A program made the translations under genes and the position numbers. This document shows, one piece after another, positions 39,701-55,000 of a DNA stretch of 64,000 nucleotides (the stretch's first letter is position 1; every line of letters begins with the position of its first letter). The stretch is from Oasisia sp. SBJ-2009 (lineage: Eukaryota; Annelida; Polychaeta; Sabellida; Siboglinidae). The DNA lies in contig OZ024854.1 of assembly GCA_964017155.1 (NCBI GenBank), forward strand, positions 70,438,047 through 70,502,046. Direction: 5' to 3'. The notes under the pieces were generated by a model. That model had not been told where the DNA came from. It searched no databases and saw only the letters and a list, made by a program, of their open reading frames with translations.

Positions 39701-41134
39701 TACAGCGCGTCTTAGCAGATATTTGAGGTCGAAAAGACAGCGTGGTCGGCATAAACAAACTGTTTATTGCTCATTCCATATGCACAGCGCAGTAACATGC
39801 ACCGCTGCGCTTGCGACTGGCACAAATCGCGCTGTCTTTTCGACCTCAACAGTTTGCCAAGACGCGCTGTTTATAAAACATAAATACGCGCAAGATGATT
39901 ATAATTGAATGAATTAATTTAATCAATTATCAAATGTTGGCAAAAATACTGATATAATAGCAACATTGAGGTGGGTCCGACTTGTACATAAGTGCCAAAT
40001 AGTGAAATACTGAACACAAATTGAGAGTATACGTGCTTTTGTGAGAGAGTGCGCGTGAAAGTACGCGACCGCAAGAGTAGGCATTCATGTACAAGTCGGG
40101 CCCACCTCAATTTTGGTATTATAACTGTATATTTGCCAATATCTGATACTTGATTTTGTTAATTCAATCAATTATAATCATCTTGCGCATATTAATATTT
40201 TATATACAGCGCGTCTTAGCAGACTTTTGAGGTCGAAAAGAGAGCGTGGTCGGCATAAACAAACTGTTTATTGCTCATTCCATATGCACCGCTGCGCTTG
40301 CGACTGTCACAAATCGCGCTGTCTTTTCGACCTCAACAGTTTGCCAAGACGCGCTGTTTATAAAACATAAATACGCGCAAGATGATTGTAATTGAATGAA
40401 TTAATTTAATCAAGTATCAAATGTTGGCAAAAATACTGATATAATAGCAACTTTGAGGTGGGTCCGACTTGTACATCAGTGCCAAATAGTGAAATTCTGA
40501 ACAAAAATTGAGAGTATACGTGCTTTTATGAGAGAGTGCGCGTGAAGGTACGCGCCCGCAAGAGTAGGCATTCATGTACAAGTCGGGCCCACCTCAATTT
40601 TGGTATTATAACTGTATCTTTGCCAATATTTGATACTTGATTTTGTTAACTCAATCAATTATAATCATCTTGCGCATATTAATGTTTTATATACAGGGCG
40701 TCTTAGCAGACATTTGAGGTCGAAAAGACAGCGTGGTCGGCATAAACAAACTGTTTATTGCTCATTCCATATGCACAGCGCAGTAACATGCACCGCTGCG
40801 CTTGCGACTGGCACAAATCGCGCTGTCTTTTCGACCTCAACAGTTTGCCAAGACGCGCTGTTTATAAAACATAAATACGCGCAAGATGATTGTAATTGAA
40901 TGAATTAATTTAATCAAGTATCAAATGTTGGCAAAAATACTGATATAATAGCAACTTTGAGGTGGGTCCGACTTGTACATCAGTGCCAAATAGTGAAATT
41001 CTGAACAAAAATTGAGAGTATACGTGCTTTTATGAGAGAGTGCGCGTGAAGGTACGCGCCCGCAAGAGTAGGCATTCATGTACAAGTCGGGCCCACCTCA
41101 ATTTTGGTATTATAACTGTATCTTTGCCAATATT
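36727..41134 (+). repeat. Mixed-order zone with a local monomer duplication
   Basis: Phase marks at 36727, 37444, 37931, 38648, 39135, 39640, 40144, 40631 and 41135 give 717, 487, 717, 487, 505, 504, 487, 504. The first four intervals again form the 1204-bp dimer seen at the left end of the window. TACATCAGTGCC at 40472 and 40976, together with the right-arm change CAGGGCGTCTT near 40694 and 41198, shows a 504-bp duplication. The 505-bp unit has one extra T in CTTTTTATGAG. Confidence 0.8.
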
Positions 41135-44100
41135 TGATACTTGATTTTGTTAACTCAATCAATTATAATCATCTTGCGCATATTAATGTTTTATATACAG
41201 GGCGTCTTAGCAGACATTTGAGGTCGAAAAGACAGCGTGGTCGGCATAAACAAACTGTTTATTGCTCATTCCATATGCACAGCGCAGTAACATGCACCGC
41301 TGCGCTTGCGACTGGCACAAATCGCGCTGTCTTTTCGACCTCAACAGTTTGCCAAGACGCTGTTTATAAAACATAAATACGCGCAAGATGATTGTAATTG
41401 AATGAATTAATTTAATCAAGTATCAAATGTTGGCAAAAATACTGATATAATAGCAACTTTGAGGTGGGTCCGACTTGTACATAAGTGCCAAATAGTGAAA
41501 TTCTGAAAACAAATTGAGAGTATACGTGCTTTTTATGAGAGAGTGCGCGTGAAGGTACGCGCCCGCAAGTGTAGGCATTTATGTACAAGTCGGGCCCACC
41601 TCAATGTAGGTATTATAACTGTATCTTTGCCAATATTTGATACTTGATTTTGTTAACTCAATCAATTATAATCATCTTGCGCATATTAATGTTTTATATA
41701 CAGCGCGTCTTAGCAGATATTTGAGGTCGAAAAGACAGCGTGGTCGGCATAAACAAACTGTTTATTGCTCATTCCATATGCACAGCGCAGTAACATGCAC
41801 CGCTGCGCTTGCGACTGGCACAAATCGCGCTGTCTTTTCGACCTCAAAAGTTTGCCAAGACGCGCTGTTTATAAAACATAAATACGCGCAAGATGATTAT
41901 AATTGAATGAATTAATTTAATCAATTATCAAATGTTGGCCAAAAATAGTGATATAATAGCAACATTGAGGTGGGTCCGACTTGTACATAAGTGCCAAATA
42001 GTGAAATAGTGACCGCTGCGCTTGCGACTGGCACAAATCGCGCTGTCTTTTCGACCTCAAAAGTTTGCCAAGACGCGCTGTTTATAAAACATAAATACGC
42101 GCAAGATGATTATAATTGAATGAATTAATTTAATCAATTATCAAATGTTGGCAAAAATACTGATATAATAGCAACATTGAGGTGGGTCCGACTTGTACAT
42201 AAGTGCCAAATAGTGAAATACTGAACACAAATTGAGAGTATACGTGCTTTTATGAGAGAGTGCGCGTGAAAGTACGCGCCCGCAAGAGTAGGCATTCATG
42301 TACAAGTCGGGCCCACCTCAATTTTGGTATTATAACTGAATCTTTGCCAATATCTGATACTTGATTTTGTTAATTCAATCAATTATAATCATCTTGCGCA
42401 TATTAATGTTTTATATACAGCGCGTCTTAGCAGACTTTTGAGGTCGAAAAGACAGCGTGGTCGGCATAAACAAACTGTTTATTGCTCATTCCATATGCAC
42501 CGCTGCGCTTGCGACTGTCACAAATCGCGCTGTCTTTTCGACCTCAACAGTTTGCCAAGACGCGCTGTTTATAAAACATAAATACGCGCAATATGATTAT
42601 AATTGAATGAATTAATTTAATCAATTATCAAATGTTGGCAAAAATACTGATATAATAGCAACATTGAGGTGGGTCCGACTTGTACATAAGTGCCAAATAG
42701 TGAAATACTGAACACAAATTGAGAGTATAGGTGCTTTTATGAGAGAGTGCGCGTGAAAGTACGCGACCGCAAGAGTAGGCATTGATGTACAAGTCGGGCC
42801 CACCTCAATTTTGGTATTATAACTGTATCTTTGCCAATATTTGATACTTGATTTTGTTAACTCAATCAATTATAATCATCTTGCGCATATTAATATTTTA
42901 TATACAGCGCGTCTTAGCAGACTTTTGAGGTCGAAAAGAGAGCGTGGTCGGCATAAACAAACTGTTTATTGCTCATTCCATATGCACCGCTGCGCTTGCG
43001 ACTGTCACAAATCGCGCTGTCTTTTCGACCTCAACAGTTTGCCAAGACGCGCTGTTTATAAAACATATATACGCGCAAGATGATTGTAATTGAATGAATA
43101 AATTTAATCAAGTATCAAATGTTGGCAAAAATACTGATATAATAGCAACTTTGAGGTGGGTCCGACTTGTACATAAGTGCCAAATAGTGAAATTCTGAAC
43201 AAAAATTGAGAGTATACGTGCTTTTATGAGAGAGTGCGCGTGAAGGTACGCGCCCGCAAGAGTAGGCATTCATGTACAAGTCGGGCCCACCTCAATTTTG
43301 GTATTATAACTGTATCTTTGCCAATATTTGATACTTGATTTTGTTAACTCAATCAATTATAATCATCTTGCGCATATTAATGTTTTATATACAGGGCGTC
43401 TTAGCAGACATTTGAGGTCGAAAAGACAGCGTGGTCGGCATAAACAAACTGTTTATTGCTCATTCCATATGCACAGCGCAGTAACATGCACCGCTGCGCT
43501 TGCGACTGGCACAAATCGCGCTGTCTTTTCGACCTCAACAGTTTGCCAAGACGCTGTTTATAAAACATAAATACGCGCAAGATGATTGTAATTGAATGAA
43601 TTAATTTAATCAAGTGTCAAATGTTGGCAAAAATACTGATATAATAGCAACTTTGAGGTGGGTCCGACTTGTACATAAGTGCCAAATAGTGAAATTCTGA
43701 AAACAAATTGAGAGTATACGTGCTTTTTATGAGAGAGTGCGCGTGAAGGTACGCGCCCGCAAGTGTAGGCATTTATGTACAAGTCGGGCCCACCTCAATG
43801 TTGGTATTATAACTGTATCTTTGCCAATATTTGATACTTGATTTTGTTAACTCAATCAATTATAATCATCTTGCGCATATTAATGTTTTATATACAGCGC
43901 GTCTTAGCAGACATTTGAGGTCGAAAAGACAGCGTGGTCGGCATAAACAAACTGTTTATTGCTCATTCCATATGCACAGCGCAGTAACATGCACCGCTGC
44001 GCTTGCGACTGGCACAAATCGCGCTGTCTTTTCGACCTCAAAAGTTTGCCAAGACGCGCTGTTTATAAAACATAAATACGCGCAAGATTATTATAATTGA

Positions 44101-45035
44101 ATGAATTAATTTAATCAATTATCAAATGTTGGCCAAAAATAGTGATATAATAGCAACATTGAGGTGGGTCCGACTTGTACATAAGTGCCAAATAGTGAAA
44201 TAGTGACCGCTGCGCTTGCGACTGGCACAAATCGCGCTGTCTTTTCGACCTCAAAAGTTTGCCAAGACGCGCTGTTTATAAAACATAAATACGCGCAAGA
44301 TGATTATAATTGAATGAATTAATTTAATCAATTATCAAATGTTGGCAAAAATACTGATATAATAGCAACATTGAGGTGGGTCCGACTTGTACATAAGTGC
44401 CAAATAGTGAAATACTGAACACAAATTGAGAGTATACGTGCTTTTATGAGAGAGTGCGCGTGAAAGTACGCGCCCGCAAGAGTAGGCATTCATGTACAAG
44501 TCGGGCCCACCTCAATTTTGGTATTATAACTGTATCTTTGCCAACATCTGATACTTGATTTTGTTAATTCAATCAATTATAATCATCTTGCGCATATTAA
44601 TGTTTTATATACAGCGCGTCTTAGCAGACTTTTGAGGTCGAAAAGACAGCGTGGTCGGCATAAACAAACTGTTTATTGCTCATTCCATATGCACCGCTGC
44701 GCTTGCGACTGTCACAAATCGCGCTGTCTTTTCGACCTCAACAGTTTGCCAAGACGCGCTGTTTATAAAACATAAATACGCGCAAGATGATTATAATTGA
44801 ATGAATTAATTTAATCAATTATCAAATGTTGGCAAAAATACTTATATAATAGCAACATTGAGGTGGGTCCGACTTGTACATTAGTGCCAAATAGTGAAAT
44901 ACTGAACACAAATTGAGAGTATACGTGCTTTTGTGAGAGAGTGCGCGTGAAAGTACGCGACCGCAAGAGTAGGCATTCATGTACAAGTCGGGCCCACCTC
45001 AATTTTGGTATTATAACTGTATCTTTGCCAATATC
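41135..45035 (+). repeat. HOR zone 6: 2194-bp tetramer, nearly two copies; last doubled-arm units
   Basis: Phase marks 41135, 41638, 42355, 42842 recur at 43329, 43832, 44549, 45036 (503, 717, 487, then 487 closing the first copy). Shared variants at shift 2194 include CAGGGCGTCTT, the 2-bp deletion GACGCTG (41356 and 43550), CTTTTTATGAG and GTGTAGGCATTTATG. The doubled-arm unit starting at mark 43832 is the last one in the window. Confidence 0.85.
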
Positions 45036-46530
45036 TGATACTTGATTTTGTTAATTCAATCAATTATAATCATCTTGCGCATATTAATATTTTATATACA
45101 GCGCGTCTTAGCAGACTTTTGAGGTCGAAAAGACAGCGTGGTCGGCATAAACAAACTGTTTATTGCTCATTCCATATGCACAGCGCAGTAACATGCACCG
45201 CTGCGCTTGCGACTGGCACAAATCGCGCTGTCTTTTCGACCTCAACAGTTTGCCAAGACGCGCTGTTTATAAAACATAAATACGCGCAAGATGATTATAA
45301 TTGAATGAATTAATTTAATCAATTATCAAATGTTGGCAAAAATACTGATATAATAGCAACATTGAGGTTGGTCCGACTTGTACATAAGTGCCAAATAGTG
45401 AAATACTGAACACAAATTGAGAGTATACGTGCTTTTGTGAGAGAGTGCGCGTGAAAGTACGCGACCGCAAGAGTAGGCATTCATGTACAAGTCGGGCCCA
45501 CCTCAATTTTGGTATTATAACTGTATCTTTGCCAATATCTGATACTTGATTTTGTTAATTCAATCAATTATAATCATCTTGCGCATATTAATATTTTATA
45601 TACAGCGCGTCTTAGCAGACTTTTGAGGTCGAAAAGACAGCGTGGTCGGCATAAACAAACTGTTTATTGCTCATTCCATATGCACCGCTGCGCTTGCGAC
45701 TGTCACAAATCGCGCTGTCTTTTCGACCTCAACAGTTTGCCAAGACGCGCTGTTTATAAAACATAAATACGCGCAAGATGATTGTAATTGAATGAATTAA
45801 TTTAATCAAGTATCAAATGTTGGCAAAAATACTGATATAATAGCAATTTTGAGGTGGGTCCGACTTGTACATAAGTGCCAAATAGTGAAATTCTGAACAA
45901 AAAATGAGAGTATACGTGCTTTTATGAGAGAGTGCGCGTGAAAGTACGCGCCCGCAAGAGTAGGCATTCATGTACAAGTCGGGCCCACCTCAATTTTGGT
46001 ATTATAACTGTATCTTTGCCAATATCTGATACTTGATTTTGTTAATTCAATCAATTATAATCATCTTGCGCAAATTAATATTTTATATACAGCGCGTCTT
46101 AGCAGACTTTTGAGGTCGAAAAGACAGCGTGGTCGGCATAAACAAACTGTTTATTGCTCATTCCATATGCACAGCGCAGTAACATGCACCGCTGCGCTTG
46201 CGACTGGCACAAATCGCTCTGTCTTTTCGACCTCAACAGTTTGCCAAGACGCGCTGTTTATAAAACATAAATACGCGCAAGATGATTATAATTGAATGAA
46301 TTAATTTAATCAATTATCAAATGTTGGCAAAAATACTGATATAATAGCAACATTGAGGTGGGTCCGACTTGTACATTAGTGCCAAATAGTGAAATACTGA
46401 ACACAAATTGAGAGTATACGTGCTTTTGTGAGAGAGTGCGCGTGAAAGTACGCGACCGCAAGAGTAGGCATTCATGTACAAGTCGGGCCCACCTCAATTT
46501 TGGTATTATAACTGTATCTTTGCCAATATT

Positions 46531-49500
46531 TGATACTTGATTTTGTTAACTCAATCAATTATAATCATCTTGCGCATATTAATGTTTTATATACAGGGCG
46601 TCTTAGCAGACATTTGAGGTCGAAAAGACAGCGTGGTCGGCATAAACAAACTGTTTATTGCTCATTCCATATGCACAGCGCAGTAACATGCACCGCTGCG
46701 CTTGCGACTGGCACAAATCGCGCTGTCTTTTCGACCTCAACAGTTTGCCAAGACGCTGTTTATAAAACATAAATACGCGCAAGATGATTGTAATTGAATG
46801 AATTAATTTAATCAAGTATCAAATGTTGGCAAAAATACTGATATAATAGCAACTTTGAGGTGGGTCCGACTTGTACATAAGTGCCAAATAGTGAAATTCT
46901 GAAAACAAATTGAGAGTATACGTGCTTTTTATAAGAGAGTGCGCGTGAAGGTACGCGCCCGCAAGTGTAGGCATTTATGTACAAGTCGGGCCCACCTCAA
47001 TGTTGGTATTATAACTGTATCTTTGCCAATATTTGATACTTGATTTTGTTAACTCAATCAATTATAATAATCTTGCGCATATTAATGTTTTATATACAGC
47101 GCGTCTTAGCAGACATTTGAGGTCGAAAAGACAGCGTGGTCGGCATAAACAAACTGTTTATTGCTCATTCCATATGCACAGCGCAGTAACATGCACCGCT
47201 GCGCTTGCGACTGGCACAAATCGCGCTGTCTTTTCGACCTCAAAAGTTTGCCAAGACGCGCTGTTTATAAAACATAAATACGCGCAAGATGATTATAATT
47301 GAATGAATTAATTTAATCAATTATCAAATGTTGGCAAAAATACTGATATAATAGCAACATTGAGGTGGGTCCGACTTGTACATAAGTGCCAAATAGTGAA
47401 ATACTGAACACAAATTGAGAGTATAGGTGCTTTTATGAGAGAGTGCGCGTGAAAGTACGCGACCGCAAGAGTAGGCATTGATGTACAAGTCGGGCCCACC
47501 TCAATTTTGGTATTATAACTGTATCTTTGCCAATATTTGATACTTGATTTTGTTAACTCAATCAATTATAATCATCTTGCGCATATTAATGTTTTATATA
47601 CAGCGCGTCTTAGCAGACATTTGAGGTCGAAAAGACAGCGTGGTCGGCATAAACAAACTGTTTATTGCTCATTCCATATGCACAGCGCAGTAACATGCAC
47701 CGCTGCGCTTGCGACTGGCACAAATCGCGCTGTCTTTTCGACCTCAACAGTTTGCCAAGACGCGCTGTTTATAAAACATAAATACGCGCAAGATGATTAT
47801 AATTGAATGAATTAATTTAATCAATTATCAAATGTTGGCAAAAATACTGATATAATAGCAACATTGAGGTGGGTCCGACTTGTACATAAGTGCCAAATAG
47901 TGAAATACTGAACACAAATTGAGAGTATACGTGCTTTTGTGAGAGAGTGCGCGTGAAAGTACGCGACCGCAAGAGTAGGCATTCATGTACAAGTCGGGCC
48001 CACCTCAATTTTGGTATTATAACTGTATCTTTGCCAATATCTGATACTTGATTTTGTTAATTCAATCAATTATAATCATCTTGCGCATATTAATATTTTA
48101 TATACAGCGCGTCTTAGCAGACTTTTGAGGTCGAAAAGACAGCGTGGTCGGCATAAACAAACTGTTTATTGCTCATTCCATATGCACAGCGCAGTAACAT
48201 GCACCGCTGCGCTTGCGACTGGCACAAATCGCGCTGTCTTTTCGACCTCAACAGTTTGCCAAGACGCGCTGTTTATAAAACATAAATACGCGCAAGATGA
48301 TTATAATTGAATGAATTAATTTAATCAATTATCAAATGTTGGCAAAAATACTGATATAATAGCAACATTGAGGTGGGTTCGACTAGTACATAAGTGCCAA
48401 ATAGTGAAATACTGAACACAAATTGAGAGTATACGTGCTTTTATGAGAGAGTGCGCGTGAAAGTACGCGACCGCAAGAGTAGGCATTCATGTACAAGTCG
48501 GGCCCACCTCAATTTTGGTATTATAACTGTATCTTTGCCAATATTTGATACTTGATTTTGTTAATTCAATCAATTATAATCATCTTGCGCATATTAATGT
48601 TTTATATACAGCGCGTCTTAGCAGACTTTTGAGGTCGAAAAGACAGCGTGGTCGGCATAAACAAACTGTTTATTGCTCATTCCATATGCACAGCGCAGTA
48701 ACATGCACCGCTGCGCTTGCGACTGTCACAAATCGCGCTGTCTTTTCGACCTCAACAGTTTGCCAAGACGCTGTTTATAAAACATAAATACGCGCAAGAT
48801 GATTGTAATTGAATGAATTAATTTAATCAAGTATCAAATGTTGGCAAAAATACTGATATAATAGCAACTTTGAGGTGGGTCCGACTTGTACATAAGTGCC
48901 AAATAGTGAAATTCTGAAAACAAATTGAGAGTATACGTGCTTTTATGAGAGAGTGCGCGTGAAGGTACGCGCCCGCAAGTGTAGGCATTAATGTACAAGT
49001 CGGGCCCACCTCAATGTTGGTATTATAACTGTATCTTTGCCAATATTTGATACTTGATTTTTTTAACTCAATCAATTATAATCATCTTGCTCATATTAAT
49101 GTTTTATATACAGCGCGTCTTAGCAGACATTTGAGGTCGAAAAGACAGCGTGGTCGGCATAAACAAACTGTTTATTGCTCATTCCATATGCACAGCGCAG
49201 TAACATGCACCGCTGCGCTTGCGACTGGCACAAATCGCGCTGTCTTTTCGACCTCAACAGTTTGCCAAGACGCGCTGTTTATAAAACATAAATACGCGCA
49301 ATATGATTATAATTGAATTAATTAATTTAATCAATTATCAAATGTTGGCAAAAATACTGATATAATAGCAACATTGAGGTGGGTCCGACTTGTACATAAG
49401 TGCCAAATAGTGAAATACTGAACACAAATTGAGAGTATAGGTGCTTTTATGAGAGAGTGCGCGTGAAAGTACGCGACCGCAAGTGTAGGCATTGATGTAC

Positions 49501-52054
49501 AAGTCGGGCCCACCTCAATTTTGGTATTATAACTGTATCTTTGCCAATATTTGATACTTGATTTTGTTAACTCAATCAATTATAATCATCTTGCGCATAT
49601 TAATGTTTTATATACAGCGCGTCTTAGCAGACATTTGAGGTCGAAAAGACAGCGTGGTCGGCATAAACAAACTGTTTATTGCTCATTCCATATGCACAGC
49701 GCAGTAACATGCACCGCTGCGCTTGCGACTGGCACAAATCGCGCTGTCTTTTCGACCTCAACAGTTTGCCAAGACGCGCTGTTTATAAAACATAAATACG
49801 CGCAAGATGATTATAATTGAATGAATTAATTTAATCAATTATCAAATGTTGGCAAAAATACTTATATAATAGCAACATTGAGGTGGGTCCGACTTGTACA
49901 TAAGTGCCAAATAGTGAAATACTGAACACAAATTGAGAGTATACGTGCTTTTGTGAGAGAGTGCGCGTGAAAGTACGCGACCGCAAGAGTAGGCATTCAT
50001 GTACAAGTCGGGCCCACCTCAATTTTGGTATTATAACTGTATCTTTGCCAATATCTGATACTTGATTTTGTTAATTCAATCAATTATAATCATCTTGCGC
50101 ATATTAATATTTTATATACAGCGCGTCTTAGCAGACTTTTGAGGTCGAAAAGACAGCGTGGTCGGCATAAACAAACTGTTTATTGCTCATTCCATATGCA
50201 CAGCGCAGTAACATGCACCGCTGCGCTTGCGACTGGCACAAATCGCGCTGTCTTTTCGACCTCAACAGTTTGCCAAGACGCGCTGTTTATAAAACATAAA
50301 TACGCGCAAGATGATTATAATTGAATTAATTAATTTAATCAATTATCAAATGTTGGCAAAAATACTGATATAATAGCAACATTGAGGTGGGTCCGACTTG
50401 TACATAAGTGCCAAATAGTGAAATACTGAACACAAATTGAGAGTATACGTGCTTTTGTGAGAGAGTGCGCGTGAAAGTACGCGACCGCAAGAGTAGGCAT
50501 TCATGTACAAGTCGGGCCCACCTCAATTTTGGTATTATAACTGTATCTTTGCCAATATCTGATACTTGATTTTGTTAATTCAATCAATTATAATCATCTT
50601 GCGCATATTAATATTTTATATACAGCGCGTCTTAGCAGACTTTTGAGGTCGAAAAGACAGCGTGGTCGGCATAAACAAACTGTTTATTGCTCATTCCATA
50701 TGCACCGCTGCGCTTGCGACTGTCACAAATCGCGCTGTCTTTTCGACCTCAACAGTTTGCCAAGACGCGCTGTTTATAAAACATAAATACGCGCAAGATG
50801 ATTGTAATTGAATGAATTAATTTAATCAAGTATCAAATGTTGGCAAAAATACTGATATAATAGCAATTTTGAGGTGGGTCCGACTTGTACATAAGTGCCA
50901 AATAGTGAAATTCTGAACAAAAAATGAGAGTATACGTGCTTTTATGAGAGAGTGCGCGTGAAAGTACGCGCCCGCAAGAGTAGGCATTCATGTACAAGTC
51001 GGGCCCACCTCAATTTTGGTATTATAACTGTATCTTTGCCAATATCTGATACTTGATTTTGTTAATTCAATCAATTATAATCATCTTGCGCAAATTAATA
51101 TTTTATATACAGCGCGTCTTAGCAGACTTTTGAGGTCGAAAAGACAGCGTGGTCGGCATAAACAAACTGTTTATTGCTCATTCCATATGCACAGCGCAGT
51201 AACATGCACCGCTGCGCTTGCGACTGGCACAAATCGCGCTGTCTTTTCGACCTCAACAGTTTGCCAAGACGCGCTGTTTATAAAACATAAATACGCGCAA
51301 GATGATTATAATTGAATGAATTAATTTAATCAATTATCAAATGTTGGCAAAAATACTGATATAATAGCAACATTGAGGTGGGTCCGACTTGTACATAAGT
51401 GCCAAATAGTGAAATACTGAACACAAATTGAGAGTATACGTGCTTTTGTGAGAGAGTGCGCGTGAAAGTACGCGACCGCAAGAGTAGGCATTCATGTACA
51501 AGTCGGGCCCACCTCAATTTTGGTATTATAACTGTATCTTTGCCAATATTTGATACTTGATTTTGTTAATTCAATCAATTATAATCATCTTGCGCATATT
51601 AATGTTTTATATACAGCGCGTCTTAGCAGACTTTTGAGGTCGAAAAGACAGCGTGGTCGGCATAAACAAACTGTTTATTGCTCATTCCATATGCACAGCG
51701 CAGTAACATGCACCGCTGCGCTTGCGACTGTCACAAATCGCGCTGTCTTTTCGACCTCAACAGTTTGCCAAGACGCGCTGTTTATAAAAAATAAATACGC
51801 GCAAGATAATTGTAATTGAATGAATTAATTTAATCAAGTATCAAATGTTGGCAAAAATACTGATATAATAGCAACTTTGAGGTGGGTCCGACTTGTACAT
51901 AAGTGCCAAATAGTGAAATTCTGAACAAAAATTGAGAGTATACGTGCTTTTATGAGAGAGTGCGCGTGAAGGTACGCGCCCGCAAGAGTAGGCATTCATG
52001 TACAAGTCGGGCCCACCTCAATTTTGGTATTATAACTGTATCTTTGCCAATATT
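46531..52054 (+). repeat. HOR zone 7, copy A of a 5.52-kb 11-mer
   Basis: Eleven simple monomers, no doubled arms. Phase marks are 46531, 47034, 47538, 48042, 48546, 49048, 49552, 50056, 50560, 51047, 51551. Diagnostic variants occur in order: CAGGGCGTCTT with the 2-bp deletion GACGCTG in the first monomer, then AATAATCTTGCG, then GAGAGTATAGGTG, then GGGTTCGACTAGTAC at 48376, and later CAATTTTGAGG with GCGCAAATTAAT near 50873 and 51089. Nearly all of these recur 5524-5525 bp downstream. Confidence 0.88.
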
Positions 52055-55000
52055 TGATACTTGATTTTGTTAACTCAATCAATTATAATCATCTTGCGCA
52101 TATTAATGTTTTATATACAGGGCGTCTTAGCAGACATTTGAGGTCGAAAAGACAGCGTGGTCGGCATAAACAAACTGTTTATTGCTCATTCCATATGCAC
52201 AGCGCAGTAACATGCACCGCTGCGCTTGCGACTGGCACAAATCGCGCTGTCTTTTCGACCTCAACAGTTTGCCAAGACGCTGTTTATAAAACATAAATAC
52301 GCGCAAGATGATTGTAATTGAATGAATTAATTTAATCAAGTATCAAATGTTGGCAAAAATACTGATATAATAGCAACTTTGAGGTGGGTCCGACTTGTAC
52401 ATAAGTGCCAAATAGTGAAATTCTGAAAACAAATTGAGAGTATACGTGCTTTTTATGAGAGAGTGCGCGTGAAGGTACGCGCCCGCAAGTGTAGGCATTT
52501 ATGTACAAGTCGGGCCCACCTCAATGTTGGTATTATAACTGTATCTTTGCCAATATTTGATACATGATTTTGTTAACTCAATCAATTATAATAATCTTGC
52601 GCATATTAATGTTTTATATACAGCGCGTCTTAGCAGACATTTGAGGTCGAAAAGACAGCGTGGTCGGCATAAACAAACTGTTTATTGCTCATTCCATATA
52701 CACAGCGCAGTAACATGCACCGCTGCGCTTGCGACTGGCACAAATCGCGCTGTCTTTTCGACCTCAAAAGTTTGCCAAGACGCGCTGTTTATAAAACATA
52801 AATACGCGCAAGATGATTATAATTGAATGAATTAATTTAATCAATTATCAAATGTTGGCAAAAATACTGATATAATAGCAACATTGAGGTGGGTCCGACT
52901 TGTACATAAGTGCCAAATAGTGAAATACTGAACACAAATTGAGAGTATAGGTGCTTTTATGAGAGAGTGCGCGTGAAAGTACGCGACCGCAAGAGTAGGC
53001 ATTGATGTACAAGTCGGGCCCACCTCAATTTTGGTATTATAACTGTATCTTTGCCAATATTTGATACTTGATTTTGTTAACTCAATCAATTATAATCATC
53101 TTGCGCATATTAATGTTTTATATACAGCGCGTCTTAGCAGACATTTGAGGTCGAAAAGACAGCGTGGTCGGCATAAACAAACTGTTTATTGCTCATTCCA
53201 TATGCACAGCGCAGTAACATGCACCGCTGCGCTTGCGACTGGCACAAATCGCGCTGTCTTTTCGACCTCAACAGTTTGCCAAGACGCGCTGTTTATAAAA
53301 CATAAATACGCGCAAGATGATTATAATTGAATGAATTAATTTAATCAATTATCAAATGTTGGCAAAAATACTGATATAATAGCAACATTGAGGTGGGTCC
53401 GACTTGTACATAAGTGCCAAATAGTGAAATACTGAACACAAATTGAGAGTATACGTGCTTTTGTGAGAGAGTGCGCGTGAAAGTACGCGACCGCAAGAGT
53501 AGGCATTCATGTACAAGTCGGGCCCACCTCAATTTTGGTATTATAACTGTATCTTTGCCAATATCTGATACTTGATTTTGTTAATTCAATCAATTATAAT
53601 CATCTTGCGCATATTAATATTTTATATACAGCGCGTCTTAGCAGACTTTTGAGGTCGAAAAGACAGCGTGGTCGGCATAAACAAACTGTTTATTGCTCAT
53701 TCCATATGCACAGCGCAGTAACATGCACCGCTGCGCTTGCGACTGGCACAAATCGCGCTGTCTTTTCGACCTCAACAGTTTGCCAAGACGCGCTGTTTAT
53801 AAAACATAAATACGCGCAAGATGATTATAATTGAATGAATTAATTTAATCAATTATCAAATGTTGGCAAAAATACTGATATAATAGCAACATTGAGGTGG
53901 GTTCGACTAGTACATAAGTGCCAAATAGTGAAATACTGAACACAAATTGAGAGTATACGTGCTTTTATGAGAGAGTGCGCGTGAAAGTACGCGACCGCAA
54001 GAGTAGGCATTCATGTACAAGTCGGGCCCACCTCAATTTTGGTATTATAACTGTATCTTTGCCAATATTTGATACTTGATTTTGTTAATTCAATCAATTA
54101 TAATCATCTTGCGCATATTAATGTTTTATATACAGCGCGTCTTAGCAGACTTTTGAGGTCGAAAAGACAGCGTGGTCGGCATAAACAAACTGTTTATTGC
54201 TCATTCCATATGCACAGCGCAGTAACATGCACCGCTGCGCTTGCGACTGTCACAAATCGCGCTGTCTTTTCGACCTCAACAGTTTGCCAAGACGCGCTGT
54301 TTATAAAACATAAATACGCGCAATATGATTGTAATTGAATGAATTAATTTAATCAAGTATCAAATGTTGGCAAAAATACTGATATAATAGCAACTTTGAG
54401 GTGGGTCCGACTTGTACATAAGTGCCAAATAGTGAAATTCTGAACAAAAATTGAGAGTATACGTGCTTTTATGAGAGAGTGCGCGTGAAGGTACGCGCCC
54501 GCAAGAGTAGGCATTCATGTACAAGTCGGGCCCACCTCAATTTTGGTATTATAACTGTATCTTTGCCAATATTTGATACTTGATTTTGTTAACTCAATCA
54601 ATTATAATCATCTTGCGCATATTAATGTTTTATATACAGGGCGTCTTAGCAGACATTTGAGGTCGAAAAGACAGCGTGGTCGGCATAAACAAACTGTTTA
54701 TTGCTCATTCCATATGCACAGCGCAGTAACATGCACCGCTGCGCTTGCGACTGGCACAAATCGCGCTGTCTTTTCGACCTCAACAGTTTGCCAAGACGCT
54801 GTTTATAAAACATAAATACGCGCAAGATGATTGTAATTGAATGAATTAATTTAATCAAGTATCAAATGTTGGCAAAAATACTGATATAATAGCAACTTTG
54901 AGGTGGGTCCGACTTGTACATAAGTGCCAAATAGTTAAATTCTGAAAACAAATTGAGAGTATACGTGCTTTTTATGAGAGAGTGCGCGTGAAGGTACGCG